Source: Paratinospora sagittata (Eukaryota > Streptophyta > Magnoliopsida > Ranunculales > Menispermaceae). Taken from it: a DNA stretch of 64,000 nt. Within the stretch, counting starts at the first letter, position 1. Every line of letters begins with the position of its first letter. The stretch covers positions 13,777,908 to 13,841,907 of the forward strand of contig CM069593.1 in assembly GCA_035771175.1 (NCBI GenBank), read 5' to 3'. Both the position numbers and the translations under genes were made by a program. Below, one piece after another: positions 36,334 to 49,415 of the stretch. The notes under the pieces were generated by a model that was given only the letters and a program-made list of their open reading frames with translations, was not told the origin of the DNA and made no database searches.

Positions 36334-37506
36334 TTAGTGCACCTCATCTACAAATGCCCAAGCTCTACTGTGTCTCCGCGAGGTTCTACGGCTACCAGAC
36401 GTCGATCGACTTCTGAGGCTCGTCCCGTTGTCTGATTCGGATCGAGAAGAAGACGATCTACGTCTTCTGAAAAGGGACAAGAAATTGCGGAAGACACCAC
36501 CAATTCCACCACTTTCTCTCGATCTACTTCCTCTAGAAGTCCATGAAATTCTCCTCGGAGCGCCACTAGTATTAAAGCCACCATCCATTTCCGTGTACAC
36601 AACTGGAAGCTCACGCTCACCGGCGCGTCTACCACCGGAAAACCTCCCAACCGCAAAACCACCACCAGGAAGCCTCCAAACCGTCAGCCCCACGGTATCT
36701 TCCTCGGCGGTCGGAGATTCATTCTGACCTACATCTGAATCCGGCGAGTTTCTGCCCCGGACATCAGTAGGCAATTCGTGGCGGCAAACGGGACAAGAAT
36801 TTCGCAGCGAGAGCCACGGAAGTATGCAATCGGAATGGTAGATGTGCTTACAAGGCATCTCGCGAGCCTCCGATCCAAGCTCAAAAGGCTCCTTACAAAC
36901 AGCACAGTAAGATTCGATGACGATGTGACTGTCGACAATTTCAATCGTCGGCATAGACTCGACGGCCGCCTTGGACGCCGGAGGATGATCGCACCGGCCA
37001 ACGCCGTTGATCTCGATCTGAGTAAGCTGATCCAGCAGCCGATCGAATCCAGATCCCATCAAGAAATCAGACATGCTCGGAGGCAGAGGCCGTAAGCCCG
37101 TGCTCACACCGTCATCGTAGTAAAGCTCGAAAGCCCCTCTCTCGCCATTAGCACCACCACCACCTCCTCCTTCACCGCCACCGCCGCCGCCGCCGCCTCC
37201 GCCTCCATCAGATGGACCTCTAAGGACGATAACAGGATTGAAAGGAGACCGATCGCCACCGTTCCTTCTGCTACGACGAATCCCGATGTTTGTAGCCAGG
37301 TCCGAATTCGGCCGATTACCAAGCATGTACATCGCAGCCGTCGGGAATCGTCTCCGCCGCGCCTCCACGTGTGCAGATCGGCGTGGATTCTCGACTTCTT
37401 CTATAAATCCTCCCTCGCAATCCGGACATACCACTGCATCTTCCGCCCAGACCCTAACAAATCTTTCGCATCTGTAGCACCAGTACGATGACCCCGTCGT
37501 CGCCAT
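36334..37506 (-). CDS. RING-H2 E3 ubiquitin ligase with DUF1117 (RDUF-like)
   Basis: Intronless, 390 residues. It transfers ubiquitin from an E2 to target proteins; RDUF-type ligases are linked to ABA and drought responses in Arabidopsis. Visible domains: N-terminal zinc ribbon (C10, C13, C27, C30; SYWCYRCERFVRVW); Gly tract 101-118 interrupted by E112; RING-H2 at 201-241 (C201, C204, C219, H221, H224, C227, C238, C241); DUF1117 at about 268-320 (TVWRLPGGGFAVGRFSGG); Arg/Ser-rich tail. All eight RING ligands are present. Start is ATG 37504-37506; the two preceding codons include no ATG. No break found. GTCAA-containing W-box-like motifs lie at 38013-38028, about 510 bp upstream. Confidence 0.93.
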   Translation of the reverse strand: MATTGSSYWCYRCERFVRVWAEDAVVCPDCEGGFIEEVENPRRSAHVEARRRRFPTAAMYMLGNRPNSDLATNIGIRRSRRNGGDRSPFNPVIVLRGPSDGGGGGGGGGGGEGGGGGGANGERGAFELYYDDGVSTGLRPLPPSMSDFLMGSGFDRLLDQLTQIEINGVGRCDHPPASKAAVESMPTIEIVDSHIVIESYCAVCKEPFELGSEAREMPCKHIYHSDCILPWLSLRNSCPVCRHELPTDVRGRNSPDSDVGQNESPTAEEDTVGLTVWRLPGGGFAVGRFSGGRRAGERELPVVYTEMDGGFNTSGAPRRISWTSRGSRSRESGGIGGVFRNFLSLFRRRRSSSSRSESDNGTSLRSRSTSGSRRTSRRHSRAWAFVDEVH

Positions 37507-38300
37507 CCACAACGAAACCCTAGATTCAAGAAAACCTAAAAAAAAAACCTTCCTTTCCCTCAGAAACGTTATCTTTCCTCCAAAACCAAACGATTTCTAG
37601 ATCAAAAACCTCAGATTTCTCACCTTCTCAAACCAAACCTTCCCAAATCCAGATCTAAGATCAACAATCAACAAACTCTAGGTCAAAATCCCCAATTGAA
37701 TTAAAAAGATTTCTCAAAGATTAATCTGGTTTAAAATCCAAAAAAATTAAAAGAAGGAAGAAATCCTAAGTCGCTCCGGCCTGAGCTCCGGCAAAGAGAA
37801 AATCGGAGTTTGAAGAAGAAGAGAAATGAGTAATGGAGGCTTTTAAGGTCGCGAATGTGGAAGTCGTAACGGCGAAAACGCGTAGTTTTTGTTAGCGTGC
37901 TATCTACGCTCTTCTAGTTCTCACACACGAGAAAAGAAACGAAAAAACACAACCAACGTCATAATAGGGATGGAAAAACTTAACGACGTTAACGTAATCA
38001 TTCACATAGGACTGGTCAACGAAAGTCAAACCGTAGTTTGCGAAGAAACACGTCGGGCCGAGCTGTCCACGATCCCGCATGCGAACGCGGACAGTTGGAC
38101 GCTCATTTTGAAACTCCAAGAAAATGATCCAGTACTATCAGACGTAAGTAAGTCCGAGTTTTAGACCGTCGATCGTCCTGACTCTAGTTGTGACGTCGGA
38201 CGGATAGATGGAACGGCAGAGCGTACCAAGAAATTGACAGGTGGAGCATATTCTGGTGCATAATCGTGGCCCATACCCCACGTAAAGCTAGAAGTCAAAG
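37507..38300 (-). promoter_or_regulatory. RING gene 5' UTR and promoter region
   Basis: 37507-37830 is CT/A-rich leader-like sequence. 37980-38220 is more GC-rich. At 38013-38028 two W-box cores (TTGAC on the minus strand) lie 9 bp apart, the usual WRKY target. Function is inferred from motif and position. Confidence 0.4.
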
Positions 38301-41300
38301 AAACTGCTGATGTAGCGGAACCCCTTTTATTTTTTATTTTTTTGACAATCTTATTATTATTATTATTTTTTAAATTTTTTTAGGAATTTCTTCTAAAAGA
38401 AAAAACGAATCTAATAAATTACTCAGAAGCGGGAGACGCGCCCGACAAGGCAAAGCATAAACATAAACGGGCTCCGCCCTTGATATCTGGAAAAAGAAAA
38501 AGAATAAAAGAATATGAAAGAAAAGAGAAACTCTGCGGAGAGCAAGTGGAGTCCGTTGTGACACGTCAACTTGTGATTATTGTTACTAATTCTTCGACAT
38601 TAGAGGAAATGTAACAGTGTATTTTCTTAACTTTTTCTCCTTTCAAACCTTTAACTTGCACACTTCGTTGTCAGTCCAGTAAGGTTAAAGAAGGAAAGAA
38701 ATAAAGAAAGATAGGGTACGTATAAAAGGAGCTTGGTGAGTTTCTTGGAACGTAGAAGTTTTGATTCTCACCATGGTGAACAGGAAGAAGGGAAGCTTCT
38801 TGACAATAAACTTAAAGAATTAGTCAAGTTTCTCCAACTTAGACATCCAACAGTCAATTTATATATGTATTATTGACTCAATGAAACTCATTTTACGGCA
38901 AAATTCTCTTAAAAATAAAATAAAAAAATCTTACCTATCAAATATGGTGTAAGATTTTTATCTTGTTTCCTCCCATGTATTTGAATAGCAGTAATGAGAT
39001 GCTACAATAATAACAACGACATCTATTTTTATAAAATTTAATTTTAATTAATTTTTTAGCAAATAAAAGAAAAGAATTAGAGCTGGCAGGCCCTCTTACG
39101 TATAATTTTTATATATAATACGTAAAAGATGAAAAATCCTCTTCTTTTTATTTGTTTATAGAATTTATATATGGGTGATTAATTGATCAGTAGTACTGTT
39201 GGTACTTGATGAATCTTAATAATACGGTACGGTTGGGCTGTTAGGTCAATTGTGAAGGGGACTTGAGACTCAGAAATCATTTCACCCAACTTTCTTCTAT
39301 ATGGTTCCCAACTTCCAAGCGTGGTTCTTACATTGTAATATGGGCCATTGGCTTTTATGCAATGTCACTTGCACTTGTCAAACACGCACAAAGCTTTTCC
39401 TAGAAACACAAAGCGCAAAACGATGGACGTGCGAATTTGGGAATCCACCTATACCCTTGTTTTTAAGTCTCATTTTATGCTTTCGTTTTTGCCACCCGTG
39501 TTGCTGCACTTCTCCCCTCTTTTAGAATGTCCAAATTTGGTTGGGGCAATGAAAATTATATATGATTTTGTTATAAAATTAACTAATAAAATTTATTTTA
39601 TTCCTCATTATTTTTTCTTATTTTTTATTTTTATTTTCTTATAATTTTTTATAATTTTTTTTTATATTTATAAAGAGAGAATACTTAAATAATATTACGA
39701 ACTCACATAAATTATGTAAGAGAATATTTATACAAATAATATATGTAAATATATATATATATATCACTGGATATATATATAACTTAAATATATATATTAT
39801 TTGAATACATACATCACTTGAATATTATGTTTCTTGATACATATATATAATATATATTTATTTATTATTTAAATATTCAATATATTTCCAACATATTTAT
39901 AATTATTTTGTTTTTGTTTTGCCTCCAATGATAATTATTAATTTTTTGTAATATATGTAAGAATTATACGTTATTGGTCCTTTGATTCTTACCTTGAGCA
40001 GCAGATATTTCTACCCTCTGTTTGACATTTATAGCATTTTCTTTAAAAAATAGGCTAAAAGTATATTCCTGAAAAGATAAATGCTAAAAATACTCGTGTG
40101 GTAACTTTAAGTGATGATTAACACTTTTGTCTTTATCTAAACAAAAAATAAAAAAGTGAAGAAAAAAAGTGACTATCTTGATTGAAAATTTTGTTATAAG
40201 TTTCGTTTTGAGTTTTTATAACATCTCTTTTAAAAAATTGATTCTCATTAATTTATTTTTAATAGGAATAAACGAAGTCCTTGTTATTCTAATTTCGTTT
40301 AATAACAATAATTGTTGTAAATAAAAGTAAAAAAAAAAATCCTTGTTAGGTGAACCCTTCTCCCTTGATTTATTAATTGTTTTTTTTTCATATTATAAGC
40401 TTATTTCTTCAGCAATAAGCTTAGTAATTAAAAAAAAAAAACTTTCTACTAAATATTTTTGGAGTTCCGGCTATATTTATATTTTCTCAGATGAAAATTA
40501 CAGCTGCTAACTCGTGGATCCAGCACAGCTTTACCAAGAAATCATACTAACAATTTATATATTTATACACTTTCATACTCCCAACTAACAATTATATATT
40601 ATTCTTATTGGTTTTTATATGTACTGTACTTATAAATAAATAGAAGATCATTCGGAGTAATTTGTTCCAATCCAATCCAAAAGCATATATAAAAGAGACT
40701 ACAAGAATATATTTTTGAAAAAGGGGCTTTTCAAAATGACTAAAAGGTTAAATAATGCAACATTTCTCTATTTCTTTAAAGTACTAGAAATAAATAAAAT
40801 ATTTTGGTTAAAGAAATTAAAGGTGACATTTAAGTTAGTGCCAAACACCTAATTACCATTGATGCGAACGCTAAACAAGAAGCTGTCAAATGAGTCGTAG
40901 CCAGCCATGTCGTGTGGTGTTGACGTCCACATGGCAGTCTGCGGGGAACATACCTGCCCACTTCAGGCCCAACCACATGATACATGCCATGTTACCAATG
41001 CCAGACATTTTACCTTACACCATCCCACTATTCAAAACACGGCATTTGTTGGACTCCAGCACCGCCCTTCGTTATCTAATTAAACAACTTACTATTATAT
41101 TTTTATATAATACAAATGTGGTCTCATTCAATCCAAGAACGGACAAGTCAATTTAATAGACGTGATCTTGTAACAAAAATAAATAAATAAACAATACATG
41201 CTCTACTTCAAACTAACTCAGATATTTTTTTTTCTTTTTTTTTTTTAAAAAAAAATGTTAAAATAATTCACAATACATATTCAAAAATATATGATATCGT

Positions 41301-43989
41301 AATATAACAAATCACCACATCATAAGAAAAAAAATAAATAAATAAATACTCAGCACTTACCATAAACCACATTATTCTGGGTATGATTTTAAATATAACT
41401 TTTGAATTATAAAAATATTTTTATTATTATTTTTAGATATATATTTACTTCATCTACTAATAAGGTATGCCGTGTGTCTCTCATACGTAGTCTTGACATA
41501 AGGACTCCACTCTGAACAAAAATTGTAATACCTTATGGCTCATGTAATGAATATGAAAGTCTATCCAAAAATTTGGAGCTGATATCTCTTGTAAAAAGAA
41601 ATTTGTTTTCCACACCCCGCCAAAACAATCTACGGATAAATATGTACCTTATGAAATACCTATGGTTATACATTATTAATTTTATTTGGATTACATTATA
41701 CTACTCGACAAACACGATTCCCAGTATATTTTTATTTTCTTAAAGCAGCTTCCCAGTAAAACTTTAGCATTTTCTTTAAGAGATAGGTAGGGAGAAAAGA
41801 AACAAGGAATTAAATTTGTTTTGATCATCAAAATTGACCCGTTTTAGCCCGAACCATAAATGTTTGACTGAGTGGGTGGATTAACATACACACAGCACAA
41901 ACGAAAGATCCAAATGCGAAATACCCATTAACTATTAAATCCGGATTTTACAGGATCAAAGTTGACCCATCTAATTAAGCCATATATTTATATTGATTAG
42001 TGGCCATGTATAAATATATTAAATAAGTTTGACCATATTATTATTTCATAATATATACAGCAAAACGAGGGGCTCTTGTTTTTCTAATTGAATTCTTATG
42101 TTGAAAAAACAGAACCATTTGGAACTTACCAAGAAAGAAAGAAGATATGAAGGTTCTGTTTCTTCACCAAGCTAAGCTATCCGATTTCATAGTCAATTTT
42201 AGTATGCAGATATTAAAATCAAAGTCAAAACCCCTGGCGTGTGATATTGAGAATTCTAGAAACATCTGGACTTGATTATAGTAATATTATTGCTAAGCAA
42301 CTCACAAATCAAAATAAAATTGCAAGTCCGGCTATATATATTATATATTGATCGGCACAGGAGATTATGAGGTTTAAGTCGGTAATTAAGATGTATTAAA
42401 AAGTGGTTGGTCTAATTATTTTGTATTTTATATGGGAGGGGAGACCGATAGGACTGACCATATATAAGGTGCTGGGCCTTGAACTTTCATAAACATATCT
42501 TAATTATATCATATATTGAAAGTTTCATTAGTTGTGGATTGTATTTTCTTTAAGGGGGGGCATGGAAAGGGATGGGAAGCCTATGGTGGAGGAGATAACG
42601 TTGGAAGATTATGTGTAAAGGAGACAACTAAAGATGACATCAAAAAACACTTTTAAGGCCGATATATATAAACTTGAGAATTAAAACCATCAACTTTTGA
42701 AAATTTAGACAATTAATTTTAATTTGTCAATAAGAGACTAGATTATTTTCCTCTTGTGACGGTTGTTCACACAGAAATCTAATCAATCAATTATCAAACC
42801 TCCGTGTAACCAAGAAACTAAGATCAATACCATAGGATTTTAGAAATATTGGTGTGGTCTAATCAAGTCTATTCCCATTCCCGTGATGTTTATTTAAAAA
42901 AAAAATAAAAAAAAAATCAAAGATGTGTTGTAGGAAGCTGGATTTTTAATAAAGTTTATACACCTACGAGAGAGGAGATTAATCATTTGAAAAATGCTAA
43001 AGAGAAAGTGATAGCTAAAATAATTTATAAGAATATTATCTTTATTATACCATCAGATTTTACATGAATAAACCTAATTCAATGATATATAAAGATAATA
43101 TTTTTGTCTTTATTTTTTTTTCCTAGCAAGTTTGAAATCACGGGTGTGACAAAAAGCTCTTTTGAGTGCAAAACGGTCTTTCATCTTTAAACAGGTTAAT
43201 TTCAATATTTCAATAAATCAGTTCCGTCTATGATTATAATTAGTGAGTGGGATACATGGCTCTCTTATTTTCACTACTTTTTTTTTTTTTGTACTAATGA
43301 TGAGCAATGGTTGTCATATGTAATGAATACTCTTAACACATTTCAAAGCATTTCATGTTTGAGGCAATAGGTATTAATTTGCATCTATTGGATTTATAAC
43401 CTTGGGATTTTTATCACAGGGCTTCACTTGTTGATATATATATATATATAGTAAGTGTTACTTTAATTAGCCTTTTTGCTTTTTCTTGTCTCAAGATCTT
43501 CCTTGAAACAATTTTATGTCTTTTCTTTGCATGATTGAGTCTACTTAGCTGGATAAACTTTTTCTTGTCTCAAGGTCTCATTTTCTTGGCGCATACAAAT
43601 ATTTGTGAGCATGTTAGTAGGTCAGCTTTCACCCTACTATCATGCGCATATAGTGTTTGTGAGATGATCCGTTGAAGGGTTTATGAACATGGGCTTTTTG
43701 AATACAAAAATGGGCTTTAAGCAATGAACTTGGTAGCTTGACCACCAGAAATCAATCTAGCCCAATGACACAGCCACTGTAATTTAATAAGAAAATATTA
43801 TTCTAATTACAATTAATAATGTATTAATATATGGATCCAATGACTAAAACACTGTAATTATCGCATTTAGTTATATTTTTGTGTACTTAGAATGTTATTT
43901 CCCAATTAATATTTCTTGGTAGGCAAATAAGAAATATTACCGCAAATTTAAATTGGTTGTAATCTTAAATAAGAACATCAAATTTGTTA
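38301..43989. other. long AT-rich intergenic region
   Basis: No gene of recognisable family in 5.7 kb. 38721-38823 has TATAAAAGGA followed 52 bp later by an ATG in good context and a 16-codon frame (see findings). 40880-41160 is less AT-rich, with an 88-codon plus-strand frame I do not recognise. Several (TA)n runs occur (39750-39860, 43436-43451). Confidence 0.5.
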
Positions 43990-44003
43990 TAACTCAAAAT
44001 TTA

Positions 44004-44208
44004 TAGCTGTCAAATAAGGGCCTAACAATGCATATCAAGCTATCGTTAATACTTTTTCTCACGTGCAACCTCGTCCTGCATGTGAAGAGCCAGAAAAAAG
44101 ATAAAAGAAAAGAAATACTAATTATGTAAATAACTCTTACAAAATCAAGACTTTGATACATAGTTGATAAATAAGGACCTAACAATACATATTAAGCTAT
44201 CATTAACA
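44004..44208 (-). mobile_element. TRIM-like relic with 48-bp terminal repeats
   Basis: Direct repeats 44004-44051 and 44161-44208 (about 80% alike; core CCTAACAATRCATATYAAGCTATC) flank 109 bp. The middle resembles 32915-33057, including the PBS-like tttgatac just before the right repeat. The layout resembles a terminal-repeat retrotransposon in miniature; the repeats are shorter than usual, so it may be a remnant. Confidence 0.5.
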
Positions 44209-44467
44209 AAATTGTATGACATTTTTCAAAATAAAAAAAGACAACTCGGAGATAATCACAAAATAAATTTAACTAATTGGCTTAATATTCCAATAGTTTT
44301 CACAACTTACAATAGAAAAACCGACAAAAAAAAAAAAACCATAAAAGAAGAAGAAAATCATAAGGAGAATAACCCCTACTATCTACAAATGGTCCGAAAT
44401 CATATATTCATCAAATATGAAGAAAAAAATAATAACAATAAAAATAAATCTGATTATTAATAATATA

Positions 44468-46430
44468 TCAATTTATAAACTGTGTGAAAGCGCTCAAAAT
44501 CTTCTTCATTCGATCAACACAAGACATGTAGGACACGGTTCCATCGTTCCCAGCAAGAACTCTATACTTGTCCCTTCTTGTAAAATTGGTGCACTCGAAC
44601 CCCAGCGTCGCAGCCAATATCCTCTGCACATAATTCGCCACGTCATGTGGGCTCTTCCCCGCAGAACACGTGGCTTCCATCGGCAACTGGTTCAGGAACG
44701 TTACCTCATACATTGGCCTAGGGTTCATGAAGAAGAAAATTGGATCCAAAGCTTTCCAACCTCTAGCTGTAGTTGCATGGAAGAACCCTACCCTGTAGTT
44801 CATAGCAACTGGCACTATTCTATCGGTTAACTCAGCAAAAAGTGCACTAAATCTCAATAAAAATGGTTCACGGCATGTGGTGCCCTCCGGGCACACCACT
44901 AGGTCTCCTTGCATTAGCTCCCGTTTGATCTTCTCCTCGTCCACATGCCGGATTCTGGTGAGTCGGACGGTCGGGATTGGCGAGAGGATCTCTGAGAAAC
45001 GGGAAATGGAGTATGTCACTGCGGGGACTTTTCGTCCAAGAACGACGGATAGAACCACGGGGTCCATTAGGGTGCGGTGTGTGCAAACGAAGAGAACGCC
45101 GGTGGTTGAGTTTAATGCCGGTGGTGGCGGTTCTCCTTTCACGACAACGCCGCCGCCGAAGAGTCGTGAAACATAGGGAATGGCTTTCATGGGTAGAATC
45201 AAGCCGACTACCATGCGGATTGTAGCAAGTAAGATCCCTAAGGGAAGCCAAAGGAGGATGAGAAGTGCCATTGAAGGCGTGGGGCGCTTGACTAGTCGGC
45301 CGTCGTGGAAGATGACTGGGTGTGGCCGGATGAGCTGGTGGTCGTGCTTTAGGTTGCTGTTGAAATTGAATGGTGAGTGAAGTTGCTCCTGTAATATCCA
45401 TGGCATGGCAAGTATATGTAGGTTAGTGATGGTAATTCCAACATACAAGCAAATTTACATAGATGTAATTAAGATGGGTGCTTTTTATATACATTTTTGC
45501 TGCCTATTTTTAGCACATAACCAATTAATACATTAGATGATCTTAAATCACATATCAATATATAATTTGAATGGGACTAATATACACAATTGGGCATATC
45601 TTAACTCAACTCGACTCAACAAAATCCTTAATTATAATAGTACATCTAAGTGAAAGAAAAAAGAAAAATATTATTTTAATTACATAATGTGCAATAACTA
45701 GTGCAACATCATTTGTATGTATATGCGCTTATATCCATTCAAATATATGCAGTTACATTGTAATTGTATTTTTTTTTCAATTAGATTAACATTTTTTTTT
45801 ATCATGTACTACACTTACCTTGCATAGAGAAAGGAATGACGACTGGCGAGAAGGGACCCTGCCTAGCCCCATGGCAGGCCTTTCGGTCTCGAAAAGCACC
45901 TTGACACGAGTCATAACCGAACCTCCACCATCCTTAACGAACCCAGTGGCGAACCCAAAACGGTTCACTTCCAGCTCGCTCCCAATCACTTCATCCGCAC
46001 GTAAATGCTCCTTCACAAACCTCTCCACCATCACCCTAGGACTCTTACTCACCACAACCCTCCTATCATACGAATTAAACACCCTCCAAGCCTCCAAATC
46101 TATTTCATCCATATAAAACTTAGGCAGCACGGCTCTTGCCACTGCTTCAATCTCCGATTCTCGAACCCCAGCAACCGCAACAAAGATGGTCAGCTTCAGA
46201 CCCAGTTGCTCCATCCCAAGCACATCTAGCAAGCTAACCACAGGCCATAACAGTAACAAAATAGCAAATCTGATCAGCCCAGATGCTTCAAAAGCTATTA
46301 ACATGAAGTAGGAGAAAGGATCTGGGTCTTTCAGAAGAGTGCCCTCAAGTTCTGATACAACAGATTCCTTCAGGGCTGCTTCTTGATGATCTTGATGATG
46401 ATGATTATCAGAGGTGTTCTTGGAATCCAT
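44468..46430 (-). CDS. glycerol-3-phosphate sn-2 acyltransferase, GPAT5/GPAT7 type
   Basis: Transfers acyl groups from acyl-CoA to glycerol 3-phosphate in the ER; land-plant GPAT5/7 make suberin precursors. Two exons, 45819-46430 and 44468-45388, GT-AG, phase 0, giving 510 residues (family about 500). Residues 1-204 are the HAD-like phosphatase region, but motif I reads ELEGTLLKD with no DxD, as in GPAT5/7, so phosphatase activity is unlikely. Membrane segments lie near 45-70 and 245-275. Acyltransferase motifs: H308-RTLM-D313 and [16 protein letters not shown] from about 370. The C-terminal half is strongly like GPAT5 ([27 protein letters not shown]). No breaks. Start ATG 46428-46430. Copia C lies 1.36 kb upstream. 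Confidence 0.93.
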
Positions 46431-47786
46431 TTTTTTTTTTTTGGTTCTTGGATTAATAATGCATGTAAGCTTAATGTATGTCTGCTATAAAGATTTCCAA
46501 AGTGGGCGTTATATTAAGGGTTAAGTAATGAAGGTTTTGGTCTTGACTAAGTCCTAAATGAGGAATTTGGCAGTTTAACGGCTTTCAACTACCAGAGTGT
46601 TTTATTTTATTTATATTTTATTTTTCTTGAGAGAGGGTTATTTGTCAATAGGGAGGTAACCCAAATGGAACTAATAGGGTTTATAAGCACTTCACGCCAC
46701 GTTAAGACCTGTGAAGATTGCTCAACCACTTCTAGGGTATTCTGTTATTTTGGGTCCTCGCGTCCACCTAATAACTTGCCTACCATTCATCTTCATCTGA
46801 TCTTTAGGTTACTTACTAAGCTAACTGCATAGCTGCTAAATTAATGTTTGAGTCTTGGATTAATTTGTAATGCAAATGTTACAAATAGTCATGCCTAATT
46901 AACTTTCAATCTAGTATAATCAAGTTGTTTTTCCACTTTGAGTAAGGGAAAATCTTTTCATCTCCAAAGAGATAGAGCAAATTAATTGTTAGAAATTTCT
47001 TGGTTGCTAACATGCATGAATATAACCTCTCCTAGCTATTAGATTTTTAATTTATTTTATCTAGTATACTTGTATTACAAATAGTTGGGATAAATTACAA
47101 TTGTGTGACTATTTTTGCTATAGTTTCAAAATTAACTCTTTAAATTTTATAGTTGATTTTTATTTTATAAAATGATGATTATAGGGTTAATACAGTAGGT
47201 TACACAATTCTCACTTCTTTCATTTTTTTATACTTTTTTTAATGCAGTTTATCTTTCCTACTATTTTCAATGTTAACATATATTTTTTAATTTTTTTTAT
47301 TCATAATTAATAACATCAATATATGTTAGTAAAATAATAATTATAATAGTAATTACACCTTTCATTTGAATTCTATATAACTTTAATAAAATAAAATAAA
47401 ATAAAATAAATATTTGTCACTCTTACTCACATTAGTTGTCATACAAGCGAGTGGATCGTGTTGTCTTCTCTCTTCTCTTACCCTATTAATATTGCACCTC
47501 CGTTTTAGCTTTTGTAGGTAAATCATGAAGTTTTGATAATTAAAAACAGGGTGTGGCACCTAATAAGAAGTTAAAGATCATACAATTAGTGTGTCGAAGT
47601 AAAAAATGCACTAGCTATAACCTATACAAAAGAAGAGTACTAAAACAACGCAAGATATGTACCAAAATATATACCTAAGCTGACGTGGCAATACACGACA
47701 TTACCACACCATCATAAAAAAAAAAGGATCACCCTCCAATTACCATACACTACATTAGCATGAGTATAATTTTGAATATAACTTTT
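46431..47786 (-). other. GPAT upstream region
   Basis: AT-rich, ending at the 3' LTR of copia C. An (AAAAT)n run is at 47387-47410. No other gene. 47680-47786 resembles 41320-41410 (CCATA..ACATTA....GTATAATTTTGAATATAACTTTT), so an unnamed repeat probably lies there. Confidence 0.5.
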
Positions 47787-48108
47787 TGTTGTGCGCAGCG
47801 GAATCGAATATCAAACCAATCGAATGCAAAAGTAAATAATGAAAACAAGAACACAAAGATTTACGTGGTTCGGCAAAACTCAGCCTACTCCACGGGAGAT
47901 GAGAATCACTAATTGGGGAATTCCAAAAGGAGAGTACAAAATATGCTTCAAAACTCTCATACCCTCAAAATACAATAATAGGGTATTTATAATAATTAGA
48001 GGTTTGGTTCAACACAAACACTAATAGAAATTAGGGTTTGCTTCAAATACTAACTTCATAATAAAATGACATAAACGCCCACGAATAGGACGAGCCAAAT
48101 AATCAACA
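47787..48108 (-). repeat. 3' LTR of copia C
   Basis: 322 bp, begins TGTTGTGCGC, ends ATCAACA, next to the polypurine tract AAGGTGGAGATT (minus strand). It carries the TTACGTGGTTCGGCAAA block also seen in the LTRs of copia A and B. Confidence 0.88.
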
Positions 48109-48179
48109 AATCTCCACCTTGGCGAGATCGCCTAAACAAACCAATCACCAATCTCATCTCCAAATGCGCCCGAAAGCGC

Positions 48180-49415
48180 TCAGGTTCTAATGACATTGAT
48201 CAAGTTCAAACAATGCTCAAACTTGATCGCTGGTACAATCTTGGTCAACATGTCTGCAGGATTATCTTTTGTATGGATCTTCATCAATGAAATCTCACCA
48301 TCCTCGATAACCTCTCGAACAAAATGAAAACGGACATCAATGTGTTTTGTTCTTGCATGATGCACCTGGTTCTTTGCCAAATGAATAGCACTCTGACTAT
48401 CACAATGAACTGTGACACTATCCATAGTAACCCCCACGTCACCAAGCAAACCAAATAGCCAAATGGCCTCCTTAATAGCCTCTGTCATAGCCATATACTC
48501 TGCCTCTGTAGTAGACAAAGCAACTGTAGACTGCAACGTAGACCTCCAACTCACTGGTCCTCTAGAAAGTGTAAACACATACCCACTAGTAGAACGACGC
48601 TTATCCAAATCACCTGCAAAGTCCGAATCCACATATCCATCCAAATGTAAACCAAGTATGTCATCCTTTTCAAATACCAATCCAACATCCAAAGTACATG
48701 AAATGTACCGCAAAATCCATTTCACTGCTTGCCAATGTTCTTTTCCTGGGTCATGCATATACCTGCTAACCATACTAACTGCTTGTGAAATATCTGGTCT
48801 CGTACACACCATTGCATACATCAAACTGCCAACTGCACTTGCATATGGAACCTTAGCCATAAAACTACGTTCCTCATCTGTACGTGGAGCCATCAAAGCA
48901 CTGAGCTTAAAGTGAGGAGCCAACGGTGTACTAACAGGTTTGGCCTTTTCAATTCCAAACCGATGCAAAATCTTTTTCAAATATTGTGTCTGATTCAAAC
49001 ACACTGTACTCTTCACTCTGTCTCTTCTAATTTCCATACCAAGTATTTTCTTAACTTCTCCAAGATCTTTCATTTCAAATTCAGTATTTAACTGAGTCTT
49101 CAAATATTCTATCTCCACCTTGCTCTTAGATGCAATAAGCATATCATCCACATATAAGAGCAAATAAATAAACGATGAATCGGGAAGCTTACGAAAATAC
49201 ACACAATGATCATAACTGCTCCGAGTGTACTGCTGACCAATCATAAATCTGTCAAATCGTTTGTACCATTGTCTGGGAGACTGTTTCAAACCATAAAGAG
49301 ACTTGTTCAATTTGCAAACGAGATTTTCTTTACCAGGTACCTTAAAACCTTCAGGTTGAGACATATAAATCTCTTCTTCCAAATCACCATGGAGGAAAGC
49401 AGTCTTCACATCCAA
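48180..49415 (-). CDS. copia C polyprotein, RT and RNase H part
   Basis: Open for 411 codons. Ty1/copia RT core with Y88-VDD (YVDDMLIAS) and RNase H near 260-400 ([29 protein letters not shown]). In frame with the upstream part (49416-51848), separated only by a TAG at 49416-49418 where relatives have a coding codon; the visible first methionine is internal, not a real start. Everything visible in this part looks catalytically plausible; the stop makes the polyprotein defective. Confidence 0.88.
   Translation of the reverse strand: MDVKTAFLHGDLEEEIYMSQPEGFKVPGKENLVCKLNKSLYGLKQSPRQWYKRFDRFMIGQQYTRSSYDHCVYFRKLPDSSFIYLLLYVDDMLIASKSKVEIEYLKTQLNTEFEMKDLGEVKKILGMEIRRDRVKSTVCLNQTQYLKKILHRFGIEKAKPVSTPLAPHFKLSALMAPRTDEERSFMAKVPYASAVGSLMYAMVCTRPDISQAVSMVSRYMHDPGKEHWQAVKWILRYISCTLDVGLVFEKDDILGLHLDGYVDSDFAGDLDKRRSTSGYVFTLSRGPVSWRSTLQSTVALSTTEAEYMAMTEAIKEAIWLFGLLGDVGVTMDSVTVHCDSQSAIHLAKNQVHHARTKHIDVRFHFVREVIEDGEISLMKIHTKDNPADMLTKIVPAIKFEHCLNLINVIRT

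Noticed and set aside
36348..37477. Other open frames overlapping the RING gene
   Set aside because: GC-rich shadow frames of the real coding sequence, with no domain.
36334..37512. RING protein starting at 37512
   Set aside because: That codon is TTG; the first ATG is 37504-37506.
40890..41156. 88-codon plus-strand frame
   Set aside because: No family match recognised, no promoter or splice support; left as unexplained intergenic sequence.
44868..45401. 177-codon frame overlapping GPAT exon 2
   Set aside because: Shadow frame; the GPAT frame carries all acyltransferase motifs.
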